A stretch of 64,000 bases of DNA, taken from the NCBI GenBank assembly GCA_043228905.1, contig JBHGNT010000022.1:4898001-4962000 (forward strand), written 5' to 3'. The DNA is from Azolla caroliniana (Eukaryota; Polypodiophyta). A program made the translations under genes and the position numbers. The notes beneath the pieces are model-generated. The model made no database searches and had not been told where the DNA came from. It saw nothing but the letters and a program-made list of their open reading frames with translations. Every line of letters begins with the position of its first letter. The stretch's first letter is position 1. This document shows positions 1 through 9,929 of this stretch, piece after piece.

Positions 1-417
1 AAGTTATATGTTGTGTGCATATGCGTGATAGACTTTCAACTTTTTTCAGTAGCATTATTGCTGTTAAACAAAGATTCCCAATCTCACAAACTCTATTTGT
101 TCTATCCATTGATGAATTGGAAGAAATCATTGCCAAATTTGTAAAGGAAGAAGTTGTCATCAGGAATGTCATCATTATGCTTTTGTTCTTCGCAGATGAT
201 GTATTACTTTTTGCAAATACCTTAGGATATGCACAAAAGCTTATGAAGGCATTGGAAAATTTTGCATGCATACTAAATTAAGTGTCAACATCTCTAAAAC
301 AAATATTATGTTTGTGAAGCGCCAAAAAGAAAAAGATAAACCATGCATTATGTACAATAATGAGCCACTTTAATGTGTGGAAAGCTTCAAAATCTTGGTC
401 TTGAAGCTCTTTCAAAT
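1..417 (+). pseudogene. LINE-A reverse transcriptase fragment, left of the Copia-1 insertion
   Basis: This is part of a non-LTR retrotransposon reverse transcriptase. An open frame at 15-281 contains the catalytic motif FADDVLLFAN (F/YADD box). After a stop near 281 the homology resumes in another frame with a short stretch resembling the KT-I-M-F block that follows the catalytic box. The frame is broken by stops and shifts, so it is a dead copy. The reading continues after 5905, because Copia-1 inserted here at 417/418. The start lies outside the window. LINE identity is clear from the YADD-type box and the matching downstream half; the clade is not resolved. Confidence 0.8.
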
Positions 418-818
418 TGAAAACGATTACTTGCGGAAATGTTAGAAAACTGAGAAAGCAGAGAATACACAGAGTACACGGGAGAGACAGAGAGAGCAGA
501 AGGTAAAAGCTATATCCAAAACAATATAAACACTCTCTATCACTTACAACTGTGCTCAGTAGCATTATTTATACAAGTCCTCGTGGGACTGACAGAAGTA
601 CCGCGTACTTCAATGCTCACACAAGCATCTAACACTTACTACGAGACTATAACTGCCTAGTAGTCTAAACTAATACTAGGCTTCTGGTTACCGATTGGAT
701 CCGGCTAACCGGCTCTATTGCTTGCCAGTTTGGTTGCTCGTCGGCTTACCGATCTGTCTCGCTCACCGGCTCAGGCTTATCCAGCCGATCCGGCTCCAGT
801 TGAGCTTGTTGCTCAACA
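418..818 (-). repeat. Copia-1 3' LTR
   Basis: On the minus strand this LTR starts TGTTGAGC and ends near GTAATCGTTTTCA. It is 401 bp and aligns along its whole length with 5488-5904. Its start carries a short inverted pair (GTTGAGC and GCTCAAC) also seen in the Copia-B, C and D LTRs. The internal purine tract lies immediately beside it at 819. Confidence 0.9.
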
Positions 819-2222
819 CTCCCCCTCAAGCTCAACTTGAGGTTGGATCCTAGTGTCAGCCTCTATGGCAGTCGGTTCTTCCAACTGACTTCTCTTAGCA
901 TCGCTCCGCCTTGCTCGCGCTCCTTGTCCAGTCCGGTTCTGTTTGACACGACCCTTCTGGTTCTGCGCGTCTCGACCTTCTTGGTCGGCATGTCTACTCA
1001 ATAGGCCCCTCTCAGCTCCTTCGCTGCTATGACTCCGGTGCTTGCCGATCCGTCGGCTCCTCCGCGATGGCATCGACTTTCGTTGCATCTATGTCTGCTT
1101 GGCCTCCAGTTGATTCGGTTCATCTAGATCCGTCTGTTGGTCCGAATCGATTGTCCCTGATTCGTTCCAGCTCTTGTCCGAGACGGTATCCTCCGACTCG
1201 TCTTTCGGTTTAAGGCCCTTCACCACATCATACCACATCCGGGTCTTGGCCTTGCTTCCATCCTTGGCTTCTTCAGCCTCCTTGTCTCCCCCTCTTCCGG
1301 TTCTTCCCTTACCAGTGTCGGCAACAGTCTCTTTGCCTTTGCCCGTTCCGGCAGTGTCTTTGCCCCTTCTTCTCCCCCTCAAGTGCGGCACGTCGAGATG
1401 TTGAACACCAAGCATGTCGGTAAAGTGTTGCAACTTGTCTGATCCGAATGGCTTGGTGAAGATATCGGCAACTTGCCGATCCATGTGAACATACCGTAGT
1501 TCAACTTCACCGCTCAGGACCCACTCACGCACAAAGTGATAATGCACTTCTATGTGCTTCGTGCGAGCATGGAACACAGGGTTCTTTGCGAGTTGCATGC
1601 TGCTGATGTTATCACAATAAATCGGGATCGGGGTCGGTACCTCGATCCGCAAGTCTCGTAGCAGTTGCCGAAGCCAAATGGCTTCACAGGTGGCAACGGT
1701 CGTGCCCCGATACTCAGCCTCAATGCTTGACAGAGCCACAGTTGGTTGCTTTTTGCTGCTCCACGCAACAGCTACGCTCCCAAGGGAAAACATAAAACCG
1801 GAAGTGGATCTGCGATTTGACGCATCGCCAGCCCAGTCGGCATCCGTGTAACCGACTAGCTCTACGGTTATACCTCGTAGGTATAACAGTCCCCGGTCCT
1901 TCGTGCCACTTACATATCGCAGTATCCGTTGCGCGCACTGAAGGTGCTCCACGATCGGCTTCTGCATGAACTGACTTATCATTCCGACCGGATAGCTGAT
2001 GTCAAGTAGAGTGATAGTCAAGTAAATAAGGCTTCCGACAATTTGTCGGAACCGTTTGTCGTTGCAGGCCGGTCCGGAGTTGGGACAAATGCCGAACTTG
2101 TACAGCATATTCAAGACGTAATGTCGTTGTGAGAGTAATATGCCGTTGGGGGTTCGGATCACCTCGATCCCAAGAAAATAATGAAGGTCCCCCAGGTCCT
2201 TCATCTCAAATGCGTCCGACAA
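813..2222 (-). pseudogene. Copia-1 RNase H half of pol plus a basic C-terminal tail
   Basis: This is the 3' part of Copia-1 pol, continuing in frame from 3749-2223 after a single TAG at 2225-2223. It begins with the block after the YVDD box (FEMKDLGDLHYFLG), then a region apparently short by about 20 residues near 2090-2040, then the RNase H domain with SSIEAEYRG, YCDNISSMQLAKNP and a TKHI motif. After the usual C-terminal block (DIFTKPF) the protein runs on for about 100 extra Lys/Arg/Glu-rich residues to a TAG at 1091-1089. The same frame then stays open to the LTR. The tail has no family match I can name and may be read-through of formerly non-coding sequence. Confidence 0.75.
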
Positions 2223-3749
2223 CTAGGACTTGACGCGGTTGACTTCTAGAAGACCCAGTCCGGTGATGACTAAATCATCAACATACAACAGGATACATAC
2301 CGAACCGGCTGAGCCTTGCCGGATGAACAACGAAGAGTCAGAGTTGGAGGCCGCAAACCCCATCTTACGCAACCGGTGCATGATCTTCGCATTCCAAGCT
2401 CGAGGGGCTTGCTTCAGGCCGTACAACGACTTCTTTAGCCAGCATACCGCCGACTTGTTCATCTCCAATTGAAAACCGGGGGGCTGAGTCATAAAGACTT
2501 CTTCTTCAAGATCACCCTGAAGAAACGCATTCTTCACATCCATCTGGTGAAGATGCCACCCCCTTGCTGTAGCAACCGCCAGCACCACACGAACCGTCGT
2601 CATCTTCACTACCAGAGTGAAGGTCTCGTCGCAGTCGATTCCATGGGTCTGCGCGTATCCCTTCACCAGTAACCGGGCCTTGTACCAGTTAACTGAACCA
2701 TCGTCGTTGTACTTTACCTTGTACACCCACTTGCATCCGATCGGTTTACAGTGACGGGGAGGGTCAACTAGGTCCCATGTCTCGTTGACATCAAGTGCCC
2801 GCATTTCTTCCTCCATAGTGGCACGCCAATTTGCGTCCTTTGCCGCTTCTGCGTAGCTCTCCGGCTCACACACTTCCACCACCTTAGTCATGTATGCATA
2901 GTGATGCGCCATGTACTCATTGTACCCGTACCGTTGGACGGGATCCTTCTGGCGGGTGGACCGGCGTAACTCACCGTTACCCGGTTTGAGGCCCTTCTTG
3001 GCCGGTTCGGTCTTCGTTGCCGAAGATCCACCTTTCTCCTTGCCAGAGTCGGATGCACACCGATCCGACTCATCATTGCCGGTTTCAAATTCCGGTAGCT
3101 TTTTCTTCCCTTTCTCTTTGCGCGTGAACCATCTCCTCGATTCCTTGCGCGGGGAGAGCATGGCAGAGTCTCCACTACTCGTCGGTTCCTCATTGGATTG
3201 GTTAGACTGACTCAGTCTTTCGTTCGGCCCGCTCAACCGAAACGATTCCGGACTCTCATCTTGAGTCCACGCTTCATCATCATCTACCTGGGCCGATTCA
3301 GGCTCACTAGCCTCATCCTCCGGCATCAGGTCGGATTCAAAAGTCGGAGCCGGTAAGGAGTACCACGATGCCGATTCATCGAACTCGACATCTCGACTAA
3401 CTCGGACCTGCTTTGTCCGGGGGTTATAACACTTATAACCCTTTTGCTCTTGAGCATAGCCGATTAGGATGCATTTTTTCGATTTTGCATCCAACTTCCT
3501 CCGCTTCTCATCCGGTACATGCACATATGCAATGCTACTGAAGATCTTAAGGTGAGCGACCGGTTCTTCCTTTCGGCAACCCCGTTCTGTTGCGGTGTGT
3601 ATCTGCAGCTGAACTCTCGCCGAATTCCCTTTTGTTGTAGATAACTGTTGAATTGGCCGGAAAAGTACTATTTTCCACCATCCGACCGTAGACATTTGAT
3701 CTTCCTCTCCGATTCCCGTTCCACCATGCTTTGGAGACTCCGGAAACAC
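2223..3749 (-). pseudogene. Copia-1 integrase C-terminus and reverse transcriptase
   Basis: A long open frame. It covers the end of integrase and the linker (PDEKRRKLDAKSKKCILIGY is the typical Copia block after the core), an acidic Ser-rich linker, then the reverse transcriptase from the WRATMEEEMRAL block through GCKWVYKVK, QMDVKNAFLQGDLEEEV, SLYGLKQAPRAW and the catalytic YVDD. It ends at one in-frame TAG (2225-2223), and the next frame continues without a shift. Its upstream side, 3750-3830, has lost the integrase catalytic core. The displayed start is only where the frame opens, not a real initiation codon. Confidence 0.85.
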
Positions 3750-3825
3750 TCGAAGACTTCACTCTTCCGCTCAATGAGGTAGATCCATGTTTGCGCGTAT
3801 AGTCGTCGATGAAAGAGACGAAATA

Positions 3826-5397
3826 TCAACTCCCGCCAAGACTAACATTCTGTGCCAGTTCCCACACATCCGAATGGATAAGGTCGAGCTTGTTACAGCT
3901 CCGGTTACGTTCGGTGGGGAATGGAATCCGGTGTTGCTTCCCGAGTTGGCAGGCTTCACATACTTGGGCCTTCCGGCCGCTGAACTTCGGCAAACCGAAA
4001 ACAACTTGTTTTGCTTGCAGGTCTTGAAGCCTCCGGTAATTGACGTGGCCTATCCGCTTGTGCCACAAGTCGATGTCCGATTCGACCTTCTATCCTTTTG
4101 CAAACAGAGCGGTGCTGACGTCATTGGTGTTGAGGATAAACATCCTCCCGTCTTTGTGCCCTTGCACAATAATTTGGCCCTCTTCCTCGATGAAGCACCC
4201 GAGGTGCGTAAACCGCACCTGCATCCCTTGGTCGACGATCTGTCCGACCAACACCAGGTTCTTCGTGATTGTCGGAATGTGTAATACATTCATCAGCTTC
4301 CCTTTCTATCCAACGTGGCTTAAAGGGACTTCTCCGACGTGCACGATTGGGTGAGGAGTGTCGTCTCCGATTTCGACTACTCCTGGTTGATCCGGTTTCT
4401 CCAAAAAGGAGAACCACTCTTTGTGGCTCGTCATGTGGTTCAACGCACCTGAATCAACATACCACACTTCCTCCAATTTGGAAGTGGTCTTCTTCATCGA
4501 GTTCACCTCGTGCTTCATCACCAAGGTTGGCCCGTTACCGTTCTTGGATCCTCCCAATCCCTTCGCGTAGTGCGAGCTTTGCCGGCCATCCTTGCTGGAT
4601 CCAAATTTGTCCGAATCGGTGCGTTTTCTCCAGCACTCGCTTTCTCTGTGGCCCTTTTTGCCATAGTACCAGCATTCCGTTGCAGTCTTCTCTTGCCGTC
4701 TTCCGGTGCCGCCATGACTCCCCCTGCTCCCGGAGGATCCGGAACTGTCGTCCACCACGCCCACGGGACCGATCCGCTTCCGTGTACAACATCTGGCTAT
4801 TAATGGGTGCGCTAGTTGATGCACCGCGTGGTTCTCCTCTACAAGGAGCATCGACTGTAAGTCGAAAAATGACGGCGTATTCTCCCTTGTACATACCGTC
4901 GTTCAGAATGCTTTGAACTTAGATGCCAGGCCCCCAAGACAAACCTGTACCATCTCATCTTCCTCTACGGTAACGTTGATAGAGGCAAGCGAATCACAGA
5001 TCTCTTTGATCCGGGTCGTGTAATCCGCCACCGACATGTCCTTCTGTCGGACATTGCTCAACTCCTATCAGAGTTGCAGCTTCCGAGCTGTAGTGCTCGC
5101 GGCAAAAACCTTCTTCAAGTTTCCCCAAGCCTCCTTCGGCGTCTTGGCGTCTCGGATGTGGCTCAGCAGCTGGTCTCCGACACTGGACGCGAAGCAGTAC
5201 ATCACTCTGCTTGCCGATTGTTCCCACACTGGGAAATCCTTATGTGCCGCATCAAGTGCTATTTCGTTGGCTCCTTCGACGAAACTCCAGTAGCCATGCC
5301 CAAGCAGGTACTGGTGCATCTTGTACGACCAAGATGTATAGTTGGATCTGTCGAGTTTCTCCACAGGGAGCGAGCTAGCCAGTCCTCTATCCATCAC
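3826..5397 (-). pseudogene. Copia-1 gag, protease and integrase zinc domain, frameshifted
   Basis: Several short frames together form the 5' half of the polyprotein. Gag starts at 5397 or 5394 and runs to 5068 with the blocks SNYTSWSYKMHQYLLGHGYW and AKTPKEAW. After stops it resumes at about 4851 with a C-x2-C-type knuckle whose second Cys is Tyr (CWYYGKKGHRESEC). A retropepsin-like site YVDSGALNHM lies at about 4460. At 4068-3826 is the integrase HHCC domain, with WHKRIGH and CEACQLGK. The frames shift at least three times, so no full-length product can be made. Confidence 0.8.
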
Positions 5398-5487
5398 TTC
5401 TCTGTCTGTTGTTGTTACGACCTGTTAGGGTTTGCTTTCAAGCGTTTGTCGGTTGCAGAGGTTCTCAACCCTCGCGCTCTGATACCA

Positions 5488-5904
5488 TGAAAATGATTAC
5501 TTGCGGAAGCGTTAGAAAACAGAGAAAGCAGAGAATACACAGAGTACACGGGAGAGACAGAGAGAGCAGAAGGTAAAAGCTATATTCAAAACAATATAAA
5601 CACTCTCTATCACTTACAACTATGCTCAGTAGCACTATTTATACAAGTCCTCTTGGGACTGATAGAAGTACCACGTACTTCAATGCTCACACGAGCATCT
5701 GACACTTACTACGAGACTATAATTGCCTAGTAGTCTAAACTAATATTAGGCTTCCGGTTACCGATTGGATCCGGCTAACCGGCTCCCCAGCTCACCGGCT
5801 CTGTTGCTTGCCTACTCGGTTGCTCACCGGCTTACCGATCCGTCTCGCTCACCGGCTTAGGCTTATCCAACCGATCCGGCTCCAGTTGAGCTTGCCGCTC
5901 AACA
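5488..5904 (-). repeat. Copia-1 5' LTR with adjacent tRNA-iMet primer site
   Basis: This 417-bp copy of the Copia-1 LTR ends in CTCAACA at 5904 (plus strand). The primer site at 5476-5487 reads TGGTATCAGAGC on the minus strand and touches the LTR, which fixes this end as the 5' LTR. Relative to the other copy it carries an extra segment of about 17 bp near 5783. Confidence 0.9.
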
Positions 5905-6560
5905 CAAATCATAGATGAAATGATTGTGCTACACGCCGCTTAGAGGCAGGAAAGAGAGAATATTATGCATTTGAGAACATATGCAATCATGGAGATATTA
6001 AGTGTTGGGTCTTCAAGAAATACTTTTTTGACACTTTGGTGATACTAGTGCTTCTCTATGGGGTGGAAGTATGGGGTGGTAGCATCCCTAAATCTACTTG
6101 GAAAGAGTTTGAAAATGTCCAAAAACATTTTCTTACAATGTTTTTCGAAGTCAAGAAATAAAAAACCATACACCCTCCTCCTTGAGACAGGATCACATCC
6201 CATTGAGATCATGGCCATGAAAAGGTTTGTTGGATACATGCTTAAGGTTCAAAAAATTCCCTCACATCGACTTCTTGGATTTGCATGGAAAGCAAGCAAA
6301 AAGATCCAAAAGATGCATAAAAGGAAAATTTTGTGTTTCGGTTGGGTGCAAGATATGTAAAAATGGTTCGATTGCTGCAATGCAACACACTTGCTTCATG
6401 ATGCATCACTAGATTCCTCTATAAATGAGGCCATTTTGCAACCCCAACTACAATTACATGGGACAAATGTGGAGGCTCACACTTCACGCATTATACAACA
6501 CATGTTGCACCTAATTACAAAACCATATTCTTCACCTACGATGTGAGATGAGGTGTTGGG
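5905..6560 (+). pseudogene. LINE-A reverse transcriptase C-terminal half
   Basis: This continues the LINE-A frame after the Copia-1 insertion. The translation includes a block ending VLLYGVEVWGGSIPKSTWKE, then FENVQKHFLT, and a later block at 6209-6360 with MAMKRFVGYMLKVQKIP. Frames shift near 6150 and a stop interrupts it at 6358, but recognisable coding sequence goes on to about 6550. Joining 417 to 5910 restores continuous LINE homology, which shows that the Copia element landed in an existing LINE copy. The 3' tail of this LINE is not seen before 6590. Confidence 0.75.
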
Positions 6561-6589
6561 GCACAAGTGATGAGAGTGGTCGAGTATGC

Positions 6590-6690
6590 ATGCATTGTCT
6601 TAAACATGTTCATGCCATGATATGGCAAGACCCAAGCCCATGACCTTATGTTACATGGGTCGAGCTCTTGACCATTAGACTATATAGTGT
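6590..6690 (-). repeat. tRNA-like (SINE-like) unit next to a Gypsy LTR
   Basis: On the minus strand this has an RNA polymerase III A box (TAGTCTAATGG) and, about 33 bp later, a weakened B box (GGGCTTGGGTCTT), the spacing found in tRNA genes. The same unit lies on the plus strand at 51402-51487, with a better B box (GGGTTCGAGTC). It is not a functional tRNA: the stems do not pair well. The 5' end of the tRNA-like unit faces the start of the LTR at 6689-6697. Confidence 0.6.
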
Positions 6691-7713
6691 AATACGAAGA
6701 ATATTATTTTCATTTAAGTTTTACTATAGAAAATTGATGTATATTCCAGATTTCTCTAGAACATTCTAGAAACTTCAAGAGTACTCCTAAGAACACTATA
6801 AAAGGAGGCACAAGGCATTATTTCGAACCAAATCGGTTCAATGCCAGTTTAAAGCCTCCTAGCTACTATTGTATACCCTCTTAACATAATATATATCTTT
6901 TGTTATCATGTGGTTGGGTTGTTGACATAAGGAAATGGTTTAGAAGATGGGGTGTGGATGATCTTCTAGAGCTTTTGGACAATGCTATGCAGTATGTAAT
7001 GATTGAGGAAAGGTTGGTGGAATCATTAAGGATGAAGTGGGAGGATGCTAAGAGGACAAAGCTAGAATACTACATTGCAAATGTCAACCCTGAATGTTGG
7101 TCTCAATATAAAGCAAGAATGTCTATTGATCGTATCCAACCTTATCTCATTACCAATATGAGTACCAATGCTCATAGAGCCCTTACACTACTTCGCACTC
7201 GATCTCACAAGTTAGGTATTGAAGTTGCATCATGGTATCAAAATGTAATGAATTTGAAGACATGTAAAGTATGCAATGAAGGCATGGTAGAGGATGAATG
7301 TCACTTCCCCTTCACATGCTCAACATATAGTGCAATTCGTTCAAGATATGCTGACATACTAAGAGGGAGTGATAACTTAAGTGCCATACTTAAGACACCA
7401 CCTAGAAGGTTGAGCTCATATGTGTATGCTTTACTAACACATAGAGCCTTTGTGCTTCAACGTATGAATACCCCTTCTTAGGAAGGAGACATTTATCAAG
7501 AACACTTATACTCTGGTCCCATAGGCCAAAATTGGCCTCTTTATGGACGATAAAAATTCTAATTCTAATTCTAATTCTCTTTCACTCACTCTTTCCTTCT
7601 CTTGAGAGTTCTACACCTCCCTTAGTACTAATCCTCATCTTTTAGTACTAATTCCTTCTCTGTCTTAGTACTATTCTTTACAGTACTTCTTTGTCTTAGA
7701 ATTATTCCTGACA
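6689..7713 (+). repeat. Gypsy-M-family LTR split by LINE-B
   Basis: The segments 6689-6904 and 7579-7713 together match the LTR of Gypsy-M (51045-51417, minus strand) and the LTR at 33776-34110. Shared landmarks are ATATTATTTTCATTTAAG, a TATA box in CTATAAAAGGAGGCAC near 6796, the GGTTCAATGCCAG region and the repeated TTAGTACTA blocks at 7620-7690. It ends in CCTGACA at 7707-7713. No internal retrotransposon sequence follows, so it is a solo or isolated LTR. The exact left edge is uncertain: either TGTAATAC at 6689 or AATATT at about 6699. Confidence 0.75.
6905..7578 (+). mobile_element. LINE-B, 5'-truncated insertion with AATTCT tail
   Basis: This interrupts the LTR, whose homology stops at 6904 and resumes at 7579. 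It encodes the C-terminal end of a LINE pol (frame 6900-7481), including a zinc-finger-like block C-KVC-x7-DECH-x5-C typical of the region after reverse transcriptase in plant LINEs. After the stop near 7480 comes an untranslated end, then GGACGATAAAAATTCT and three AATTCT units instead of poly(A). The same 39-base end occurs at 62818-62856, which marks it as the family 3' terminus. The 5' truncation fits target-primed reverse transcription. Confidence 0.8.
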
Positions 7714-7968
7714 GTTCGAGAGTCTAAGTATGACACATTGATACAATGCTCTACCTTTGATCATATTTCACCATGCTTTCCACACATCTTCGACCAAGCC
7801 CAATGCTTGCACAAATTTCTATCACAACCGTGGATATTATGAACTCTCGATTGCAAAATTCATTGGTAAATTTCGTGAACATTGAGAGTCCCTACTCACT
7901 TTCACATATATCATGTGAAATGTTATATTTTCTCTCTAATAGGTCATATTTTACCTCGAAAGACGATA

Positions 7969-8032
<64 letters not shown>

Positions 8033-8465
8033 ATGGCAAAACTATTTGGATGTATGATGGAATCAAACACAAATGCATGGGCAAAAAGAAATGGTAAGAG
8101 AGATTATAAACATTGTAACAACATCCATCTATCACCTTGTCACCCTTCGAGTGTTAATGGAAGAAACTTGCTTGAGAGGTAAGGGTTTATATTTTTCCTT
8201 CGTAGATTTCAAGATAGCATATTGCTTATTATTACAACTATAATAGAGTTTATTCCAGTTGGTAACATTGAGATAACTCCTCATTTTGTTATGTCTTCTC
8301 AACACCCACAAGTTGTAGCTCTCTAAGAAACATCTAATTCTTTTGCTCTTGACCAAGCATGCAAAAGGGAGTTACATTGCATGAAGAGTGATAGATGTGA
8401 GAGTGGGCAAAAGAGAGTAAGAGTGTGCAAAGAAAGGAAGACAGAGACAGAGACAGAGACAGAGA
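7714..8465. other. Non-coding spacer with long CT microsatellite
   Basis: I see no gene here. The main feature is an uninterrupted CT tract of about 57 bp at 7975-8031. The frames that read through it are only Ser-Leu or Arg-Glu repeats. Another GA-rich stretch and a short ACAGAG repeat (8446-8465) lead into the U6-like sequence. Confidence 0.7.
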
Positions 8466-8543
8466 CTTCGGGGACATTTGATAAAATTGGAACGATACAA
8501 AGAAGATTAGCATGGCCCCTATGCAAGGATGACACGAACAAAT

Positions 8544-8544
<1 letters not shown>
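8466..8544 (+). ncRNA. U6 snRNA-like sequence, truncated and diverged
   Basis: From CTTCGGGGACAT to CACGAACAAATA this matches the conserved body of plant U6 small nuclear RNA, including GATAAAATTGGAACGATAC and GATTAGCATGGCCCCT. The differences I see from the consensus are ATCCG to ATTTG, CTGCG to CTATG, CGCAC to CGAAC, and ACAGAG to ACAAAG in the catalytic box. The AGC triad is kept. The usual 3' end and T-tract terminator are replaced by a GA microsatellite, and no upstream element or TATA box is obvious. It is best read as a U6 pseudogene or a U6-derived SINE head. The family identity is very likely; function is unlikely. Confidence 0.85.
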
Positions 8545-8584
<40 letters not shown>

Positions 8585-8602
8585 TATGAAGTATGTATAG
8601 AG

Positions 8603-9016
8603 AGGTGAGATAATTGGGTTTCAAACCCAAGACATTGTGCTTGTAGTCTAAGGGTTATGGGTTCAACCCTTACATTCACAGTGGCATCTAGTGAATTAAG
8701 AGATATCTATGAAGTATATAATAGAGAGGTGAGTAAATTGAGTTTCGAACCCAAAACATAGGGGCTTGTAGTGTAACAACTTACCAATAGGGTAAGCTAA
8801 TTAAGATAAAAAAAAGAGAGTTGATCAAGATGATATGAAGATATGTATGAAGTATGTAATAGAGAGGTGAGTAAAAGTGGGTTTCGAGCCCAGGACATAG
8901 TGGCTTGTAGTGTAGCAACTTACCAATAGGGTAAGCTAATTAAGATAAAAAAGAGAGAGTTGATCAAGATCATATGAAGATATGTGTGTAGCAACTTACC
9001 AATAGCGTAAGCTAAT
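8603..9016 (-). repeat. Tandem array of tRNA-derived SINE-like units
   Basis: About 3.3 units follow the U6-like copy. On the minus strand each unit has an A-box-like start (TAGCTTACCCTATTGGTAAG) and a B box (GGGTTCGAAAC or close), and is followed by a GA-rich tract and a GATCAAG linker. Units lie at 8603-8665 (aberrant, with two B-box-like blocks), 8729-8810, 8868-8945 and a partial one at 8985-9016. The two full units are about 139 bp apart. A further copy is at 14637-14713. The arm pairing is too poor for functional tRNA genes. Confidence 0.65.
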
Positions 9017-9110
9017 ATAGGAGAGAGAATAAGAATGAGAATGACATTTTTCTAAGTAAAAGAGATGGTTGTTACCTGTAGGATTGTACAGGAGGTATAA
9101 GGGTAAAACA

Positions 9111-9751
9111 TGTTGAGAAACCAATCCTTATTTCACAAGAAATAAATATGCTGAAATGCACAACTCAAAAACACAGAAAAAGTATACACAGATTTAACGT
9201 GGAAACCCTAAACGGGAAAACCACGGGAACAGAGATTCCACTATACACAAGAGAGTACAAGAAAAAGGCAGTTACAATCTTCCTGGCACACACACAAGGT
9301 AAACCCGCTTAGGGTTCTTAACAAGTTCATTGAACTTTGTTGCCGCTCTCTGTCTCATGCTCACACGCTCGCTTTCTTCTTTGTCTCGCTAAGTTACGCT
9401 ACAGAGGCTCACACACTATTATGTTCTACTCTACTGTTTTCCCTAAGTGTATTTATACTTATACCCTGTATGGGCTATTTACAAATGTAGCCACTACTAC
9501 TGTCATTCTTATTATTATCTGATATTAATAATGGTCTTACGAATCAGCCAACTCCTCCATCGGCTGTCGGGTCGGTCCGACTAGTCGGCCTGGTCATCGA
9601 CCATCCAGTGGGCCCGATTAACTGGTCGTGTCTTCGACCTTGATCAACTCTCTTTGAGTTGACGCCTCAACCATCAGCCCTCATCTGACCAGTCAGTTTC
9701 TCCCTATCTTCGACTGTCGACTCCTCCCACTGGAGGGACATATTCCTAACA
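9111..9751 (-). repeat. Copia-E 3' LTR
   Basis: It is 641 bp and starts (minus strand) TGTTAGGAATATGTCC. It pairs with 13608-14269 along its length, with many substitutions and about 21 bp net of indels, including a block near 14228 absent here. The terminal bases are TGTT and AACA. Confidence 0.9.
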
Positions 9752-9929
9752 AACTCCCCCTTCACTCCTGTGGGGAGGAGTCCGTTATTCCTATCTTCTG
9801 TCAACAAACTCTGAGTCGATCCATCAGTAGGTTCTTTGTCAACATATCGGATCCATTGTCGTCAATATGGATCTTCATGAGGGTAAACTCTTCTTCTTCG
9901 ACTTTCTCCCATAACCAGTAATACCTTCT

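Larger units (their letters stand above)
418..5904 (-). mobile_element. Copia-1, full-length LTR retrotransposon inserted into LINE-A
   Basis: A complete Ty1/copia element on the minus strand. The LTRs are 418-818 and 5488-5904. The 5-bp target duplication CAAAT is seen at 413-417 and 5905-5909. The primer site complementary to initiator tRNA-Met is at 5476-5487, directly inside the 5' LTR. A purine tract (AGGGGGAG on the minus strand) abuts the 3' LTR at about 819-828. Domain order on the minus strand is gag, zinc knuckle, protease, integrase, reverse transcriptase, RNase H, which is the Copia order. The two LTRs differ by a 16-bp net indel and many substitutions, so the insertion is not recent. 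Several frame breaks make it non-autonomous. Confidence 0.95.

Noticed and set aside
8323-8679. Minus-strand frames with Ser-Leu repeats
   Set aside because: They are produced by the GA microsatellite and overlap the U6-like and SINE-like sequences.
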